Both the position numbers and the translations under genes were made by a program. Shown in pieces: positions 54,646 to 63,807 of a stretch of 64,000 nt of DNA. How positions within the stretch are numbered: position 1 is the stretch's first letter; the number at the start of each line of letters is the position of its first letter. Below the pieces are notes generated by a model. The model had not been told where the DNA came from. It saw only the letters and a list, made by a program, of their open reading frames with translations, and did no database searches. This DNA comes from an uncultured Clostridia bacterium (GTDB lineage Bacteria > Bacillota > Clostridia > Oscillospirales > Ruminococcaceae): contig CANRFM010000001.1 in the NCBI GenBank assembly GCA_947629905.1, positions 62,001-126,000 on the forward strand, written 5' to 3'.

Positions 54646-56071
54646 ACACCCCCTGCGGATCATTCGCTACACCAAAAAAACCCTCTGGCTGCTGATTTTC
54701 CCCATTCTGCGTGGTGCTTATCACGTGTTCAACCGTGAAGTCCTCCTCGAATGGCTGGAGGGGGCATGGATGGACCTGCTGATCTTGCTGTTCATCATTG
54801 CCTACGGCTGGCTGTGCTGGTATATGCGGGTATTCACTGTCCGGGACGGGCAGATCTATGTAAAGGAAGGCATTTTCTTCACCCGCAGGCGTATCATTCC
54901 GGTGCGCAATCTTTCCGCCCTTACGATTGAGCACCCGTTCCTGCTCCGCCCCCTCAAGGCTGCCTACCTGAATGCCGATACCGCTTCGGGGCTGTTGGGG
55001 ACGACCGACCTCAAGCTCATGATCCGCTACCGGGACGAGGAGCTGTTCCGCAGGGCGCTCCCCCGCATCCGGCAGGGCAAGCGCCACAACACCAAGCACA
55101 AGGGCAGTTTCCTGCGGACGGTGATTTTTTCGGTCATCTTTTCAAGCAGCTTTTCGGGGACGGTGTACATGGTCGTGTTCTGGTTTCAGAGCGGCAGAAT
55201 TGCAAGAGACCTGATCGCCGAATGGCAGATACAGGAGCGTTTCGGCACAATGACCGAGGAGATCGCCCGGCACCTGACGGGCATTCCGCCCATTGCCGTG
55301 GCAGTGGGGCTGCTGTTCCTGTCCACGTGGTTTCTGTCGTTTTTCAGCAATATGCTCCGCTACGGCGGCTTTCTCATCGAGGGCGACCGGCGGATGATCT
55401 CCGTGCGCAGCGGACTGCTGACCAAGCGGCTGTTCTACCTCACGAACCGGAAGATCAACTTTGCGGACATCCGGCAGAACCTGCTGACGAAATTTTTCCG
55501 CATCTTCTCCCTTGCCGTCAACTGCCCCGGCTATGGTACGCAGCGGGGCAGCATCCCGATCTGTATGCCCATCCTCACGAGAAAGGAAATGGACGAGGTC
55601 GTTCCCCTGATCTTCCCCGACATCCGCCTGACCGGGAACACCCTGCGCACCCCGTGGACATCGTGGCTGAGTTATGTGAACACACCTGTTTTCTGGGGCA
55701 TCATGATCATCCCGGCTGCACAGGCGGCAAGGCACTACTTTCCGCAGATGGCAGAGGCGACAAATTTCTTTCAGGTGATGCTGCTGTTGCCGCTGGCATG
55801 GAAATTAGCAGTGCAGATCACGGCACTGGTCACGACCGGGCTGAGTATCACGGATGGGCGTATCTGCGTGCGCTGGTGCAAGGGTACGACATTCCATACG
55901 ATCATCACGGACACGGACTGCATTGCCAAGATCCGCATCCGCCGCAATCTTTTTCACAGGATCAACGGCAAATGCCACCTCATCCTCTATTTCCAGTCCG
56001 AAGTCACCCGAAAATGTGTACTGCGCAACCTGTACTATGCGGAAGTGCAGAAATTACTGGCATTTTCGTGA
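54635..56071 (+). CDS. PH-domain membrane protein YdbT-like
   Basis: This 478-residue membrane protein has several helices and three bPH2 modules. Examples are VRDGQIYVKEGIFFTRRRIIPV near 80-101, IEGDRRMISVRSGLLTKRLFYL near 260-281, and a third near the C-terminus. It pairs with the smaller YdbS-like protein upstream in an 11-bp overlap, the standard arrangement. The substrate is unknown. It converges with the peptidoglycan-binding operon, with no gap at 56071/56072. Confidence 0.85.
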   Translation: MHHEHPLRIIRYTKKTLWLLIFPILRGAYHVFNREVLLEWLEGAWMDLLILLFIIAYGWLCWYMRVFTVRDGQIYVKEGIFFTRRRIIPVRNLSALTIEHPFLLRPLKAAYLNADTASGLLGTTDLKLMIRYRDEELFRRALPRIRQGKRHNTKHKGSFLRTVIFSVIFSSSFSGTVYMVVFWFQSGRIARDLIAEWQIQERFGTMTEEIARHLTGIPPIAVAVGLLFLSTWFLSFFSNMLRYGGFLIEGDRRMISVRSGLLTKRLFYLTNRKINFADIRQNLLTKFFRIFSLAVNCPGYGTQRGSIPICMPILTRKEMDEVVPLIFPDIRLTGNTLRTPWTSWLSYVNTPVFWGIMIIPAAQAARHYFPQMAEATNFFQVMLLLPLAWKLAVQITALVTTGLSITDGRICVRWCKGTTFHTIITDTDCIAKIRIRRNLFHRINGKCHLILYFQSEVTRKCVLRNLYYAEVQKLLAFS

Positions 56072-56578
56072 TCATAATAAATCTCCGCCTGCCTGTGCCA
56101 ATAAATTCCACGTTTTGCAGTCCACGCAGCCGGTCATGGGGAGTGCGCACATTTTCTGGAACGGCTGTATCGCCCGCTGCGTATCGCCGTCAAATTCCCC
56201 CGTCACTTTCACGGGCGGCACATCACCATATTTTTCCGAAAGGGAATGCAGAATGGACTGAATGATGAGAATGGGGAACCCCTGTTCCCCCGGCAGCATC
56301 ACTGCCCCTGCCTGTTGTGGAAATGCCCGCAGCGGCTGCGGCGGCTGATCGACCAGTTCCCGGTAGACGATCACAATTCTGTCCCATGTCGCCTGATTTG
56401 TCTCCCCTGTCACACGCAGTCCGTAATACTGCTGAAACGCCCGCACGGCAGCTTCCGTTTCCTTGCCATAGATGCCATCCGGAATAATTCTCGGCACGGC
56501 AGGATTATAGTAGGAAATGCCGTGCAGCAGCCCCTGTAATTCCCGGATATGCGCCTGTTGTTGTATATTAGTGTACAT
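56072..56578 (-). CDS. Protein with two peptidoglycan-binding (PG_binding_1) domains
   Basis: This 168-residue protein has two PG_binding_1 repeats: IPDGIYGKETEAAVRAFQQYYGL at 32-54, and VTGEFDGDTQRAIQPFQKMC near 124-143. There is no signal peptide or catalytic domain. It overlaps the stop region of the next gene upstream (56578) by one base and ends a three-gene operon. With a mother-cell-type promoter upstream (58707-58735), it may act in the coat or cortex. Confidence 0.85.
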   Translation of the reverse strand: MYTNIQQQAHIRELQGLLHGISYYNPAVPRIIPDGIYGKETEAAVRAFQQYYGLRVTGETNQATWDRIVIVYRELVDQPPQPLRAFPQQAGAVMLPGEQGFPILIIQSILHSLSEKYGDVPPVKVTGEFDGDTQRAIQPFQKMCALPMTGCVDCKTWNLLAQAGGDLL

Positions 56579-57990
56579 TATGCGCCCTCCTCTGCCCGTA
56601 TCGTGTAGCCCGGTGCCTGATACGGGCGTTTTTCATACCCGAACCGCAGATCGGAATACAAACCCGCAATGCTGTCCCACGTGACAGCCCCCACAACGCC
56701 GTTCGGTGTCAGCCCGGCATAGCCCTGAAAAGCGGTAACTGCCTGCCTTGTCAGCGGTCCGAAATAGCCGGTATTCTTTACCGCCGGGATCTCCGGTATG
56801 GTTTCGTGGATGTAGGTCAGGTACTCCTGCAATACCCGCACATAATCGCTCGTGACACCCTCTTGTAAAACCGTTCCGGGGTATAAGATCGGCACAAGGT
56901 CGGAACGGTCGGGCGGCATGGATGCCACGATCCCCGCATACGCCCGGTAGATGTCATTCCATGTCGCCTCATCTACTGCACCCGTGACCGGAAGCCCGTA
57001 GACACGCTGAAAGGACTTGACGGATTCTTCGGTCTGCTTGTCATAGATGCCTGTGATCTGGATCGGCTGCACCGATTCGTAATAAGCACCTACGACCGCA
57101 AGAAAATACTGCAAGCCCCGCACCTGTTCGTTCTGCATTTCGGGGGAGAGATTTCCGGTGAACTGCAACGGAAATTCGTCCTGCCGTATCCCCTCCGAAT
57201 CTAACTCGGCAAGGCGCTTGACACTCGTGTAAATGTAGGCGATCCTGTACCATGTGGATTTCCCGACCGTGCCTGTTTCCGGCAGGTCAAAGATCTGCTG
57301 GAATGCCCGGACTGCTGCTTCCGTGGCAGCGTCATAAGTGCCGTTGGCATCCGGAATTTTGGGGATCGCCGGATAGTTCCGGGAAATGCGGTTGAGCTGG
57401 ATCTGAATGGTCTGCACGGGCAGCCCTGCCGAACCTGCCGCTAACAGCGTACCCGGATAGGAAAGCGTATTCGTGCGTACCGGTGCATCTTTCACAATGC
57501 CAATGTCCTCCCCGTAATAGTATTGCAGGATCTCATACGGTATCAGTCCATCCCGTGCCAGATCTACCGTGCCCCACTGCGAAAGCCCGTTGCAGGTCAC
57601 GGTCGTTCCGTTGCAGAAGGCGGCAAACAGCGGCTCGATAAAGCCCTCCCGGCGGATGTAGTCGTCAAACAATTCATCGACCAGTATGCCGATATTTTCG
57701 TAGATCTGCCGCCCTTCAACGTATTTCTGGTCAAAATTGGTATTGTTGGTGATGTCAAAGTCATAGTCCCTCGACCGGTACCATTCTGTATAGATGCGGT
57801 TGAGCGCAAAGCTCACAATGGCGTAAATATTCGCCCGCAGTGCCGCTTCCGGCCATGTCGGGTAGATCTCACTGGACACTACGTTCTTGATATATTCCGG
57901 AAAGGGAACGGTCACATTCGGGGCATCTTCATCCGGTGCGCCGAGGTGGACGGTGATCGTTTCGGGGACAAAGGGTTCTCCTGTCAGCAT
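56578..57990 (-). CDS. SpoIID-like domain protein with tandem PG_binding_1 domains
   Basis: This 470-residue protein has an N-terminal SpoIID/LytB-like domain (VVSSEIYPTWPEAALRANIY near 36-55, then DFDITNNTNFDQKYV). Three PG_binding_1 repeats (about 210-250, 290-345 and 375-425) follow, each with a run of the type AVRAFQQIF or SVKSFQRVY. It has no signal peptide, which fits a protein made in the mother cell and placed on the forming spore. SpoIID trims peptidoglycan during engulfment, but catalysis here is inferred only from resemblance. It begins 12 bp upstream of the stop region of 58002. Confidence 0.8.
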   Translation of the reverse strand: MLTGEPFVPETITVHLGAPDEDAPNVTVPFPEYIKNVVSSEIYPTWPEAALRANIYAIVSFALNRIYTEWYRSRDYDFDITNNTNFDQKYVEGRQIYENIGILVDELFDDYIRREGFIEPLFAAFCNGTTVTCNGLSQWGTVDLARDGLIPYEILQYYYGEDIGIVKDAPVRTNTLSYPGTLLAAGSAGLPVQTIQIQLNRISRNYPAIPKIPDANGTYDAATEAAVRAFQQIFDLPETGTVGKSTWYRIAYIYTSVKRLAELDSEGIRQDEFPLQFTGNLSPEMQNEQVRGLQYFLAVVGAYYESVQPIQITGIYDKQTEESVKSFQRVYGLPVTGAVDEATWNDIYRAYAGIVASMPPDRSDLVPILYPGTVLQEGVTSDYVRVLQEYLTYIHETIPEIPAVKNTGYFGPLTRQAVTAFQGYAGLTPNGVVGAVTWDSIAGLYSDLRFGYEKRPYQAPGYTIRAEEGA

Positions 57991-58001
57991 AGCGCCCCTC
58001 C

Positions 58002-58679
58002 TTACGACCGTCCGGAACGCCCGGCAGAATTTTGCGTAATGCTGTCATCCGCTTCACTCTGCAAGGGCAATGGCACAAGCTGAAACACCTGCCGTGTCGT
58101 GATGCCGGGGAAAATATGGACATCCTCCGCTTCACTCCGGAAAAATCCATAGGCAAAGATCTCAATATCACACAGGGCATACGGGGCAACGTTCTCCGCT
58201 TCCTGCGACAGATCGGCAGACGGGGCAGGCAGCGTCACGACGGGCGTTTCACCGCTTTCATCGGTCGTCAGCAGGTAATTCAGATGCCGCTTGTTCCCGA
58301 TCTCCGTGAAAACGGCGACCCTTGCCCCCGGCACGGGATAGGCACTCCCGGCAGTAGATGCCACGACCCGGAGTTTCCCCTCGGAGGTGTTGCGCTCCTC
58401 ATAGGCTTTCTGCGCTTCCCACTCCTCCGGAAAGACGGGCGCAGACGGGCGGATATAGGACGGCAGCACCGGATCGCCGTCCTCATCTACCGGAAGATCC
58501 GGCTCACCCTCCACGATTTCTTCCTCGGCTGCGGTAGGCTGCTCCGCTTCGTTCGCTTCATCGGGCACTGCCGGTTCACCGGGCGGCGGGGTGTCCTCCA
58601 TGTCCTGCGAACGCATTCCGTACAGACGCAGCATTTCCTCCCGGTATTTCCGGGAAAGCTCGGATAGGTTTTCCTGCAT
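58002..58679 (-). CDS. Unknown protein, first gene of the peptidoglycan-binding operon
   Basis: This 225-residue protein has an acidic, proline-rich N-terminal half (PPPGEPAVPDEANEAEQP) and a compact C-terminal domain from about 95. That domain reads VASTAGSAYPVPGARVAVF, then a strand-rich segment ending IFPGITTRQVFQLVP. The second half resembles a carboxypeptidase-regulatory-like beta-sandwich, but I do not recognise it firmly. The start at 58679 follows AGGAGG by 7 bases. It stands 11 bp before the SpoIID-like gene. Confidence 0.7.
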   Translation of the reverse strand: MQENLSELSRKYREEMLRLYGMRSQDMEDTPPPGEPAVPDEANEAEQPTAAEEEIVEGEPDLPVDEDGDPVLPSYIRPSAPVFPEEWEAQKAYEERNTSEGKLRVVASTAGSAYPVPGARVAVFTEIGNKRHLNYLLTTDESGETPVVTLPAPSADLSQEAENVAPYALCDIEIFAYGFFRSEAEDVHIFPGITTRQVFQLVPLPLQSEADDSITQNSAGRSGRS

Positions 58680-58706
58680 AGTCATTCCTCCTGTTCCGTT
58701 TGGTGT

Positions 58707-58735
58707 ACTATATGCAGGAAACGGCTGCGCTATGA
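58707..58735 (-). promoter_or_regulatory. Mother-cell-type (sigma-E/K) promoter of the peptidoglycan-binding operon
   Basis: The minus strand has TCATA (58731-58735), 16 bp and CATATAGTA (58706-58714). The -10 fits sigma-E (CATACAnT) with one mismatch and sigma-K (CATAnnnTA) exactly. It lies 28 bp before the operon start. Confidence 0.6.
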
Positions 58736-58773
58736 AAGAAATGTGAGTATTTCCTGAAATTTTCCGCCGGGTC

Positions 58774-58802
58774 TTGCATTCTCCGGAAATATGTGGTATA
58801 AT
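58774..58802 (+). promoter_or_regulatory. Promoter of the RING-like membrane protein gene
   Basis: TTGCAT (58774-58779), 17 bp ending GTGG and TATAAT (58797-58802) lie 42 bp before the start. Confidence 0.7.
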
Positions 58803-58844
58803 AAAACAAATGACTATCTTCCTGTTTTCAAAAAGGAGTTGCCT

Positions 58845-59780
58845 ATGATCAATTATACAGGCAGTACCTGCCTTGTGTGCCATGAAAAATTCAAGGACGG
58901 CGATGACATTGTTGTCTGCCCCGACTGCGGTACACCCTACCACAGAAGCTGCTGGGCAAAGGAAAACCGCTGCATCAACACCACACTGCACGAAACAGGC
59001 GCAAGCTGGCAGCAGCTGCGCCGGGAAAAGGCAGAGGCAGAAGCACAGGCGATCATCGACCAGAACCGGGGAACTTCGTCGCAGCAGGTGCGCATTGACC
59101 TGCCGGGCGGAGAGAGTATGTTCTTTGATGCGGCAGACCCCTGCTGCGGGATGTCGCCGGAAGAACCCATAGAGGGCGAAAAGCTTGGCGATGTGGCTAA
59201 TTTTGTCCAGAAGAACACCCTCTACTATATCCCGCTGTTCCGGCGTTTCCGGGATACGGGCAAAAAGCTTTCCCTCAATTTCACGTGCGTGCTGTTCCCG
59301 CAGCTCTATTTTGCCTACCGGAAAATGTGGGGCTTCGCACTGTTGAGCGTGATTTTGCTGCTATTATGCGATATTCCGTCGCTGCTGCTCAGTCAGCTGA
59401 CCATGCTCACCAATACGGAGCTGATGCAGCAGTTCAGCACCATGTACGGCATGGATCTGAGCAGTATGTTCGGGGGGCTGACTGCATTTTTACAGGCGCA
59501 TGAGGCATTTCTTTCGACACTGTCCGTGCCGCTGTATCTGATCAATCTCTTGGTGCGGGCATTGCTGTGCCTGTTCGGGAATTACCTGTATTTCCGCTTT
59601 GTCATCAAGTCCGTGAACCGCATCCGCACTCAGGCAGCCACACCGCAGCTCCGAAGTACGCTCCTGCGTACCGAGGGCGGCACAAACCTCTGGAACGTGA
59701 TCGGCTGTGCAGCGCTCGGCTATCTGGCGCAGTTCCTGTTCATCTATGCCGTCATGCTGTTCTGTCAGATGACAGCGTGA
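58845..59780 (+). CDS. RING-finger-like zinc domain plus membrane domain (DUF2628-like)
   Basis: This 311-residue protein has an N-terminal prokaryotic RING-like zinc domain. Its Cys/His pattern is CLVCHEKF, VVCPDCGTPYHRSCW and ENRC. A middle hydrophilic part precedes about four transmembrane helices from 155. The hydrophobic half resembles the DUF2628 type that follows such fingers in clostridia. The function is unknown. It has a strong vegetative promoter and AAGGAG before the ATG at 58845. Confidence 0.8.
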   Translation: MINYTGSTCLVCHEKFKDGDDIVVCPDCGTPYHRSCWAKENRCINTTLHETGASWQQLRREKAEAEAQAIIDQNRGTSSQQVRIDLPGGESMFFDAADPCCGMSPEEPIEGEKLGDVANFVQKNTLYYIPLFRRFRDTGKKLSLNFTCVLFPQLYFAYRKMWGFALLSVILLLLCDIPSLLLSQLTMLTNTELMQQFSTMYGMDLSSMFGGLTAFLQAHEAFLSTLSVPLYLINLLVRALLCLFGNYLYFRFVIKSVNRIRTQAATPQLRSTLLRTEGGTNLWNVIGCAALGYLAQFLFIYAVMLFCQMTA

Positions 59781-59798
59781 TGCAGCTCAAAAATCCTG

Positions 59799-59834
59799 AA
59801 AAAAGCCCCCTGACCACATCGGTCAGGGGGTTAT
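59799..59834. terminator. Bidirectional terminator between the RING-like gene and the repeat protein gene
   Basis: CCCCCTGACC (59806-59815) and GGTCAGGGGG (59821-59830) form the stem with A and T runs outside. It serves both converging genes. Confidence 0.8.
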
Positions 59835-59846
59835 CTGTGTTTGCGG

Positions 59847-62800
59847 TCATGCAACTGTGAACTGCTTGTTCACCAGTGCGTAGTTACTGTTCTTGGCGTT
59901 GGTCGCAATGACGGCATAGACATACTTGCCAGCCGGGAGCTTGTTGAATTCTACGTAAGAATCGAGCTTGTGCAGATCGTAGGACTTGGCATTCGGAGCG
60001 ATCGTCCTGCCGGTCACGAACTTGCCGTCGATGCTGTACACACCCACGGTCAGGGCAGTGATATTGGAGCTTGCCGAAGTGACAGTGCCCGTCACGCTGA
60101 GCGCCTTGCCCTTGGCAAGGGTTGCCGGAACGGTCGTTCCGCCGGAGATCGTCAGCTTGTCGTCTGCATTCGGGGTCGTTGTGGTCGTATTGCCGCCGCC
60201 GCTGCCGACTGTGAAGTTCTGGTTCACGAGTGCATAATTCTTATTTGCCGCATTGGTCGCAATGACGGCATAGACATACTTGCCCTCCGGGAGCTTATTA
60301 AATTCGACATAGGCATCGAGTTTGTGCAGATCGTAGGACTTCGCATTGGGGTTGATCGTCTTTCCGGTCACGAACTTGCCTGCGCTGTCATACACACCTA
60401 CGGTCAGGGAAGTCATTGCGGAACTTGCCGAAGTGACGGTACCCGTCACGCTGACAGCCTTGCCCTTGGCAAGATTTTCCGGAACGGTCGTTCCGCCGGA
60501 GATCGTCAGCTTGTCGTCTGTGCTTGGGGTCGTTGTGCCTGTATTGCCGCCGTTGCCGACTGTAAAGCTCTGGTTCACGAGCGCATAATTGCTGTTCGCT
60601 GCATTGGTCGCAATGACAGCGTAGACATAAGTACCGTCTGTCAGCTTGTTAAATTCGACATAGGCATCAAGATGTTTCAGGTCATAGTTCTTTGCCTTCG
60701 GGTCGATGGTCTTGCCGGTCACGAACTTGCCCGCACTGTCGTAAACGCCTACGGTCAGGGAAGTCATCACGGAATTTGCCGAGGTGACGACACCACGCAC
60801 GCTGACAGCCTTACCCTTGGCAAGCTGTGTGGGAACGGTCGTGCCGCCGGAAATGGAGAGCTTATCGTCCGCAGAGGGGGTCGTTACGGATGTATCACCG
60901 ACCGAGAACGTCTGGTTCACGATGGCATAATTGCTGTTTGCGGCATTGGTCGCAATGACGGCATAGACATACTTGCCCTCCGGCAGCTTGTTGAATTCCA
61001 CATAAGCATCAAGCTTGTGGGTGTCGTAGGTCTTGGCATTCGGGGCAATGGTCTTTCCGGTCACGAATTTCCCTGCGCTGTCATATACGCCCACGGTCAG
61101 GGAAGTGATATTGGAGCTTGCCGAGGTGACAACACCCTTGACGGAAAGTGCCTTGCCCTTAGCGAGATTGTTCGGTACGGATGTGCCGCCTGTGATCGTC
61201 AGCTTGTCATTGGTGCTTGGCGTGGTCGTGCCTGTACCCGTGCCGTCACCTACGGTAAATGTCTGATTGACAAGGGCGAAATTCGTATTGGCAGCATTGG
61301 AAGCGATAACGGCATAGACATATTCCCCTGCCGGCAGCTTGCTGAATGCTACATCGTTGTCGAGCTTTTTCAGGTCATAGGACTTGGCATTGGGGTTAAT
61401 GGTCTTGCCGGTCACAAACTTGCCTGCCTTGTCATAGACCCCTGCCGTCAGTGCCGTCATATTGGAGCTTTCGGAAGTGACAACGCCGGTCACGTTGAGT
61501 GCCTTGCCGACAGGCAGTGTTGCCGGAACGGTCATGCCGCCTGTGATAGACAGCTTATCCTCCGCAGAGGGCTGCTGTGTCGTCCCCGAACCCACGGTAA
61601 ATGCCTTTTCATAGAGCTTCACACTGGTATTGGCAGCATTGGAAGCGGTAACGGCATAGACATATTTCCCTGCCGGGAGCTTGTTAAATTCTACATAATT
61701 GTCGAGCTGTTTCAGGTCATAGCTCTTGACATTGGGGGAAGCCGTTCTGCCGGTGATGAGCTTGTTATTCGCATCATATACGCCCACGGTCAGGGAGCTG
61801 ATGGCGGAATTGGCGGAAGTGACAACACCCCGGACATTCAGCGCTTTTCCGACAGCTAAAGTATCCGGAACGGCTGTTCCGCCTGTGAGCGTGAGCTTGT
61901 CCTCTGTGGCAGCCGGCGGGTCGGGTGGGTTTTCAGCCGGCGGGTCGGTCGGGTTTTCGGTGGGTGTGTCAGAAGAAGTGCCAACGGTGAATGCCTTGTT
62001 CACGAGGGCATAATTGCTGTTGGAAGCATTGGTCGCAATGACAGCGAAAACATATTCGCCCTCTTCGAGCGTGCCGAAACTGATGTAATTATCCAGATTT
62101 TTCAGGTCATAGGACTTGGTGTTCGGTGCAATGGTTCTGCCGGTCACGAATTTGCCGTCCTTACTGTAGACACCGGCTGTCAGGGCTGTAATTGTGGAGC
62201 TGGACGAGGTGACAACACCGGTCACACGGACTACCTGCCCTTTGGCAAGCGTTGAGGGCATATCGTTTGCGCCGGAAATGCTCAGGGTGTCGTCATTCTC
62301 CCCTGCGCCTGTGATGGTGAATTTCTTATTGACAAGTGCCTTGTTCGTCAGGGATGCATTGGAGGCGATGACTGCAAAGGTATAAGACCCTGCCGGGAGC
62401 TTGTTGAAGCTGATATACTGGTCTAACTGGCTCAGGTCATAGGTCGTTGCCTTGGGGGCAATGGTCTTGCCGGTCACGAATTTGCCGTTGGCATCGTAGA
62501 CACCTGCCGTCAGTGCGGTCATATTGGAAGAACCGGAAGTCACAATGCCCTGGATGCTGAAGCTTTCGCCCTGTTTCAGGGTAGCAGGAACTTCCGTTGC
62601 GCCGGAAATGGACAGCCCGTCAGAAGCGGCTTCCCCGTTATCCGTTACGGTGAAACGCTTATTGACAATGGCATAATTGGTATTGGCTGCATTGCTTGCG
62701 ATGACAGCATACGTATACGTACCTGCCGAAAGCGTATTGAAAGCAACATAGGAGTCCAGACGCTGCAGGTCATAGGACTTTACATTGGGGGCAATGGTCT

Positions 62801-63617
62801 TGCCGGTCACGAATTTGCCGTTTTCGTCATACACCCCGACCGTCAGTGCGGTAATATCCGAGGAAGCGGAAGCAACAATACCACGTACAGAGAAAGCTTC
62901 TCCCTTTTTGAGGGTATCCGGTACTGTGGAGGGGTTGGTGATGCTCAGGACATCCCCGCTTTGTGTGCTGCTGCCCGTTCCGGAAGCGGTCACGGTGAAA
63001 TTCTGGCTGACCAGAACCGAACCGGCATGGCTGTTGTTGGATGCTGTTACCTTATATGTATAACTGCCGGCTGTGAGCTTGTCAAAAGCAAGCGCACTGT
63101 CAAGCTGGCTCAGGTCATAGGTCATGGCATTCGGTTCGGCAGTCTTGCCCATGATCATCTGTCCGCTGCTGTTGTAAATGCCGACAACCAATGAGGAGAT
63201 GACGGTAGAAGCGGAAGAGACTGTCCCCTTGACAGCGACCGTTTTCCCCTGTGTCAGGGTAGAAGGCACCTGTGTCCCGCCGGAAATACTCAGGGCATCG
63301 GCTTCTGCCTGCACCTCGGAAGCATCTGTGGTTACAGTGACCTGCTCTGTGGTTGCTTCGGTTTCCGGTTCAGTAGCTGCCTCTGTTTCGGGTTCTGTGG
63401 GGTCCTGCGCTTCCGGCTCTGTAGCAGAAGGCTCAGAAGGCTCTGTTGCCGGCTCTGTGGTTTCCGTTGTATCACTTACGGTTGCATCTGTCGGCAGCGG
63501 CGGCGCTGTCAGTTCATCTGCCTGTACGGGCAGTGTCAGCACGCCCTGCAGGACCATCTGTACAGCGAATACCCCGGCGGCAATTCTGCCGGCACTGCGT
63601 TTCTTATCTCTGTTCAT
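59847..63617 (-). CDS. Giant secreted protein with ten Ig-like tandem repeats
   Basis: This 1,256-residue secreted protein has a signal peptide (KRSAGRIAAGVFAVQMVLQG, cleaved near VQA). A Thr/Glu/Pro-rich linker (about 50-110) follows, then ten repeats of about 95-110 residues. Each repeat carries a form of TVPATLAKGKALSVTGTVTS, VGVYDSAGKFVTGKTIAPN, SYDLHKLDAYVEFNKLPAGK and YVYAVIATNAANSNYALVNQ. A second linker rich in Pro/Asp (NPTDPPAEN) separates repeats 4 and 5. No cell-wall anchor, dockerin or catalytic domain is seen. The last four repeats are the most alike. The start at 63617 follows GAGGT by 7 bases. Confidence 0.85.
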   Translation of the reverse strand: MNRDKKRSAGRIAAGVFAVQMVLQGVLTLPVQADELTAPPLPTDATVSDTTETTEPATEPSEPSATEPEAQDPTEPETEAATEPETEATTEQVTVTTDASEVQAEADALSISGGTQVPSTLTQGKTVAVKGTVSSASTVISSLVVGIYNSSGQMIMGKTAEPNAMTYDLSQLDSALAFDKLTAGSYTYKVTASNNSHAGSVLVSQNFTVTASGTGSSTQSGDVLSITNPSTVPDTLKKGEAFSVRGIVASASSDITALTVGVYDENGKFVTGKTIAPNVKSYDLQRLDSYVAFNTLSAGTYTYAVIASNAANTNYAIVNKRFTVTDNGEAASDGLSISGATEVPATLKQGESFSIQGIVTSGSSNMTALTAGVYDANGKFVTGKTIAPKATTYDLSQLDQYISFNKLPAGSYTFAVIASNASLTNKALVNKKFTITGAGENDDTLSISGANDMPSTLAKGQVVRVTGVVTSSSSTITALTAGVYSKDGKFVTGRTIAPNTKSYDLKNLDNYISFGTLEEGEYVFAVIATNASNSNYALVNKAFTVGTSSDTPTENPTDPPAENPPDPPAATEDKLTLTGGTAVPDTLAVGKALNVRGVVTSANSAISSLTVGVYDANNKLITGRTASPNVKSYDLKQLDNYVEFNKLPAGKYVYAVTASNAANTSVKLYEKAFTVGSGTTQQPSAEDKLSITGGMTVPATLPVGKALNVTGVVTSESSNMTALTAGVYDKAGKFVTGKTINPNAKSYDLKKLDNDVAFSKLPAGEYVYAVIASNAANTNFALVNQTFTVGDGTGTGTTTPSTNDKLTITGGTSVPNNLAKGKALSVKGVVTSASSNITSLTVGVYDSAGKFVTGKTIAPNAKTYDTHKLDAYVEFNKLPEGKYVYAVIATNAANSNYAIVNQTFSVGDTSVTTPSADDKLSISGGTTVPTQLAKGKAVSVRGVVTSANSVMTSLTVGVYDSAGKFVTGKTIDPKAKNYDLKHLDAYVEFNKLTDGTYVYAVIATNAANSNYALVNQSFTVGNGGNTGTTTPSTDDKLTISGGTTVPENLAKGKAVSVTGTVTSASSAMTSLTVGVYDSAGKFVTGKTINPNAKSYDLHKLDAYVEFNKLPEGKYVYAVIATNAANKNYALVNQNFTVGSGGGNTTTTTPNADDKLTISGGTTVPATLAKGKALSVTGTVTSASSNITALTVGVYSIDGKFVTGRTIAPNAKSYDLHKLDSYVEFNKLPAGKYVYAVIATNAKNSNYALVNKQFTVA

Positions 63618-63678
63618 GCAATTTACCTCTTTTCCTTTGTTCATTTGTTCATTCGGATAGATCCATCCTTATTTTATA

Positions 63679-63707
63679 ATTATAGCATTTTCGACCGGCA
63701 ATGTCAA
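63679..63707 (-). promoter_or_regulatory. Sigma-A promoter of the repeat protein gene
   Basis: The minus strand has TTGACA (63702-63707), 17 bp and TATAAT (63679-63684), a perfect consensus. Confidence 0.85.
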
Positions 63708-63762
63708 GTAGCGACATGAACAAATCCATGGTCTTTTTCTTCCCATTCAAAAGCAAATAAGA

Positions 63763-63801
63763 CAAAATCCCTGAAACAGTGTTGCTTGCTGCTTCAGGGA
63801 T
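63763..63801 (-). terminator. Terminator of the HMA-domain gene
   Basis: On the minus strand, ATCCCTGAA and TTCAGGGAT enclose an inner stem and are followed by TTTGTCTTATTT. It begins about 7 bp after the HMA gene stop. Confidence 0.7.
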
Positions 63802-63807
63802 GCTGTT

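Noticed and set aside
59841-61859. Plus-strand open frame of 672 codons opposite the repeat protein gene
   Set aside because: It follows the third-codon bias of the minus-strand repeats, has no ribosome site or promoter of its own, and its apparent internal repeats mirror those of the real gene.
59970-63400. CRISPR array suggested by regular DNA repeats
   Set aside because: The repeats are about 290-330 bp, continuous with an open frame and lack short spacers; they encode protein domains.
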